A stretch of 7,202 nucleotides of DNA from Planctomycetota bacterium. Its GTDB lineage: Bacteria; Planctomycetota; UBA11346. Numbering within the stretch: position 1 is the first letter of the stretch; each line of letters opens with the position of its first letter. Location: positions 1 to 7,202 of the forward strand of contig JACDEN010000126.1 in NCBI GenBank assembly GCA_013816415.1, written 5' to 3'. The notes under the pieces were generated by a model. The model did not search any database. It was given only the letters and a program-made list of their open reading frames with translations, and had not been told where the DNA came from. Shown piece after piece: positions 5,489 through 7,202 of the stretch. Both the position numbers and the translations under genes were made by a program.

Positions 5489-6889
5489 GTGTTCAGCGAT
5501 AGTCCCGACCAGAATTTCTCATCGCAGCGCCTGCTGTCACTCAACGCCGAGCGCGTCGACCTGGAGCGGCGCCTGTCGACCTACGACGTCTTGATGCAGC
5601 AACTGCGCAAGGCGCGCAGCGCGGATGGGTCCAAGCGGCTCGAAGCCCTTTCGTCCATCGAGGCCATCGCGGCCAATCCGAGGGTCACACTGCATCGCAA
5701 TGAACTCTACGAATTGCAGGCGAAGCAGCTGACGCTGTCGCAAAAATATCTCGATCGCCACCCTCGGATGATCGAGGCGAGCAACATGGTCGATTCGGCC
5801 ACCGCGCATCTCACCGAATCCGTTGAAGCCGTTGCTCAGGAGATCGAATCAGAGCACGCCAGAATCGACTCGGAACTAGGTGCTCTGAAGGAAAAAATCG
5901 TGGCAGGTGAACACGATTTGACCATTTACCGAGAGAATCTCGTGCGCTTGCAATCGATGACCGAGCAGACGAAGAGTCAGCAGATGCTCTATGAGACACT
6001 TATGAAAAATCTGAGCGAGCAGAACATCTCCAGTCGTCTGGATGTCCAGCAAGTTACGGTTATCGATCCACCTCGGGCCAGGGATGGTGCCGTGAACGTA
6101 AAGCTACCGCTTTTTCTGGTCGCCACTTTGTTCCTGGGCCTGGCCGCTGGATTCACCGCATCCTTGGCCGCAACTGGCCTCGATCGGCGCATCGTGGATT
6201 CCCCAGCTCTGTCTTCTTTCGCGCAATTGGGCAAGATTCCGTACGTGGCCGGAGGGCCGGTAATCGACAAAGATGGGATAGCGCTATCCCCTTCGAGTCT
6301 CGCCGAGTCGTTCCACAGCGCGCAGGCGAACCTCCGGCAGCTGATGAAGCAGGGACAGTTTACGAATCTGTGCGTCGCGGTCGTCTCATGCTCTCCCGAA
6401 GAGGGGCGCAGTTTCGTCGCTTCGCGGTTGGCGATCAGCCTCGCGTCGAACGGATTGAAAGTGCTCTTGGTAGATGCCGACTTCCGGTTGCCGACCCAGC
6501 ACGAGCATTTCGGCATCGACAAGGCGCGCGGGTTGGGGCCATTGCTCTCTGGGGAACTCGGCATCGCTCCCGTTCCAACCCGTTTCGCAAATCTCGAGAT
6601 CCTCCCTTCCGGTGGACGCATCGCGAATCCGGCTCAGATCCTGAACAGCCCATGCCTCGACGAATGGCTGGGCCACATTCGCCGATTCTACAACGTCATC
6701 CTCTTCGACACGGCATCTCTGGCGACGGCCGACCCGATCATCCTCGGAGAGCACATGGATGAAATACTTTTGGTGGTCAATGAGGGACGCCTCACCAAAG
6801 ATGATCTGCGAAATGGACTCGATAAACTCAAGCTGTTGCAAAGCAAAATGCTCGGAGTCATCTACAATGGTGGGTCATCGCATTCATGA
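5489..6889 (+). CDS. Wzc/GumC-like polysaccharide co-polymerase with degenerate tyrosine-kinase domain, 5'-truncated
   Basis: From a GTG at 5489 this encodes 466 residues, but family-like sequence (TAAIDFLATQV, ARRKLESARDLE) continues upstream in frame to a stop at 5333-5335 without any start codon, so the gene looks 5'-truncated. Order: periplasmic coiled coils (residues 1-190), a GNVR-type region ending VTVIDPPRARDG, transmembrane helix 2 (about 206-229), then a CpsD/CapB-type kinase domain. This family controls chain length and export of capsule or exopolysaccharide. The Walker A motif is altered to PEEGRSF (303-309), with Arg for the nucleotide-binding Lys. Walker A' VLLVDADFRLP is intact; Walker B is ILFDTA instead of the usual DTPP. 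The C-terminus, NGGSSHS, has no tyrosine cluster. A working autokinase is therefore unlikely. The first transmembrane helix and Wzz domain are missing. Family assignment is secure; activity is not. Confidence 0.8.
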   Translation: MFSDSPDQNFSSQRLLSLNAERVDLERRLSTYDVLMQQLRKARSADGSKRLEALSSIEAIAANPRVTLHRNELYELQAKQLTLSQKYLDRHPRMIEASNMVDSATAHLTESVEAVAQEIESEHARIDSELGALKEKIVAGEHDLTIYRENLVRLQSMTEQTKSQQMLYETLMKNLSEQNISSRLDVQQVTVIDPPRARDGAVNVKLPLFLVATLFLGLAAGFTASLAATGLDRRIVDSPALSSFAQLGKIPYVAGGPVIDKDGIALSPSSLAESFHSAQANLRQLMKQGQFTNLCVAVVSCSPEEGRSFVASRLAISLASNGLKVLLVDADFRLPTQHEHFGIDKARGLGPLLSGELGIAPVPTRFANLEILPSGGRIANPAQILNSPCLDEWLGHIRRFYNVILFDTASLATADPIILGEHMDEILLVVNEGRLTKDDLRNGLDKLKLLQSKMLGVIYNGGSSHS

Positions 6890-6906
6890 GCCAACGCGGC
6901 GAAGTC

Positions 6907-6921
6907 ACAACCAAAGGTTGT
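6907..6921 (+). terminator. Small perfect hairpin downstream of the co-polymerase gene
   Basis: ACAACC-AAA-GGTTGT forms a 6-base stem with a 3-base loop, 17 bases after the stop codon, followed by ATTAT rather than a T run. It may protect the transcript end or help termination. It is weaker than the hairpin at 6947. Confidence 0.3.
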
Positions 6922-6946
6922 ATTATCGGCTCCGACGCGTTGGACA

Positions 6947-6968
6947 GGGGGCTGCCGGCCCCCTTCTT
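6947..6968. terminator. Probable terminator in the convergent gap
   Basis: GGGGGC (6947-6952) pairs with GCCCCC (6958-6963) around TGCCG, giving a very stable 6-base GC stem. On the plus strand TTCTT follows, which favours termination of the co-polymerase transcript. On the minus strand the same hairpin could also slow transcription leaving the AraC gene. It lies between the two converging genes, where a terminator is expected. Confidence 0.6.
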
Positions 6969-6993
6969 GCCCCCGGTGGACAGGAAGACTGGA

Positions 6994-7202
6994 TCATCCG
7001 CGGGCGGCGCGGCGGAAGGCGGTCGGCGAGGTGCCGCGGACTTGGCGGAAGCGGCGGTTGAAGTTCGAGAGGTTGGCGAATCCGCAGGCGCCGGCGATGT
7101 CGGTCACCGCGCGGTCGCTGTCAGCGAGCAGGCGGCAGGCGTCGGCGACGCGCACCTCCATCAGGTAATCGCGCCAGGTGCGGCCGAAGCGCAGGTGGAA
7201 CC
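6994..7202 (-). CDS. AraC-family transcriptional regulator, C-terminal fragment (cut by window edge)
   Basis: The minus strand is open from the right edge to a TGA at 6994-6996, giving 68 complete residues of an AraC/XylS DNA-binding domain. Visible in order are FHLRFGRTWRDYLMEVRV, the linking helix ADACRLLADSD, the second helix-turn-helix VTDIAGACGFANLSNFNRRF, and the family's closing signature GTSPTAFRR. The NLSNFNRRFR form is typical of AraC proteins that carry an N-terminal cupin or sugar-sensing domain, but that part is outside the window, so the ligand is unknown. It converges on the co-polymerase gene, so it does not share its transcript. It is not a duplicate of the left-edge AraC fragment; the sequences differ clearly. 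Confidence 0.9.
   Translation of the reverse strand, partial: FHLRFGRTWRDYLMEVRVADACRLLADSDRAVTDIAGACGFANLSNFNRRFRQVRGTSPTAFRRAARG

Noticed and set aside
1..7202. Insertion sequence, CRISPR array, tRNA or rRNA
   Set aside because: No transposase-like protein, no terminal inverted repeats with target duplications, no regularly spaced repeats and no cloverleaf or rRNA-like sequence were seen on either strand.

Overview
The window is a GC-rich chromosomal stretch. Its gene content suggests a Gram-negative-type bacterium with a two-membrane envelope: a secreted HEAT-repeat protein, a Wzc/GumC-like polysaccharide co-polymerase and a GYF_2-type domain. That mix is common in Planctomycetota and Verrucomicrobiota, but the phylum is a low-confidence inference from style, not from a marker gene.

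Layout, left to right. (1) 1-150 (+): the last 49 residues of an AraC-family regulator, cut by the left edge. (2) 203-1678 (-): a TPR-like helical-repeat protein of 491 residues, convergent with the AraC gene. (3) 1784-3073 (+): an exported HEAT-repeat protein of 429 residues, divergent from the TPR gene across about 105 bases. (4) About 3204-3865 (-): no intact gene, but a recognisable decayed two-component gene (receiver domain followed by a histidine-kinase dimerisation region). It has three frameshifts, an in-frame stop, the phospho-accepting His replaced by Ser, and no ATPase domain. (5) 3922-5177 (+): a GYF_2-like domain gene and a coiled-coil/membrane-anchor gene in two frames, joined by a run of eight C. 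The coiled-coil heptads begin before the downstream ORF's first Met, so the two probably form one protein made through a -1 shift, a variable C tract or a base-count error. (6) 5178-5335: a less GC-rich island with an inverted repeat and a short direct repeat. (7) 5336-6889 (+): the C-terminal two thirds of a Wzc/GumC-like co-polymerase with a degenerate kinase domain and no credible start codon. (8) 6890-6993: two hairpins, one a likely terminator. (9) 6994-7202 (-): the last 68 residues of a second AraC-family regulator, cut by the right edge.

The main interest is the 3.9-6.9 kb block. It looks like a cell-surface polysaccharide gene, or a two-gene module, in which a cytoplasmic GYF domain and a long coiled coil lead into a membrane anchor. 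The periplasmic N-terminal part of the co-polymerase is missing, and the downstream half is left with a mutated Walker A motif and no tyrosine tail. Two homopolymer runs (C8 and G6) sit exactly where reading frames break. The block is therefore either a phase-variable or frameshifted locus, a decaying locus next to an already decayed sensor gene, or partly a product of sequencing error.
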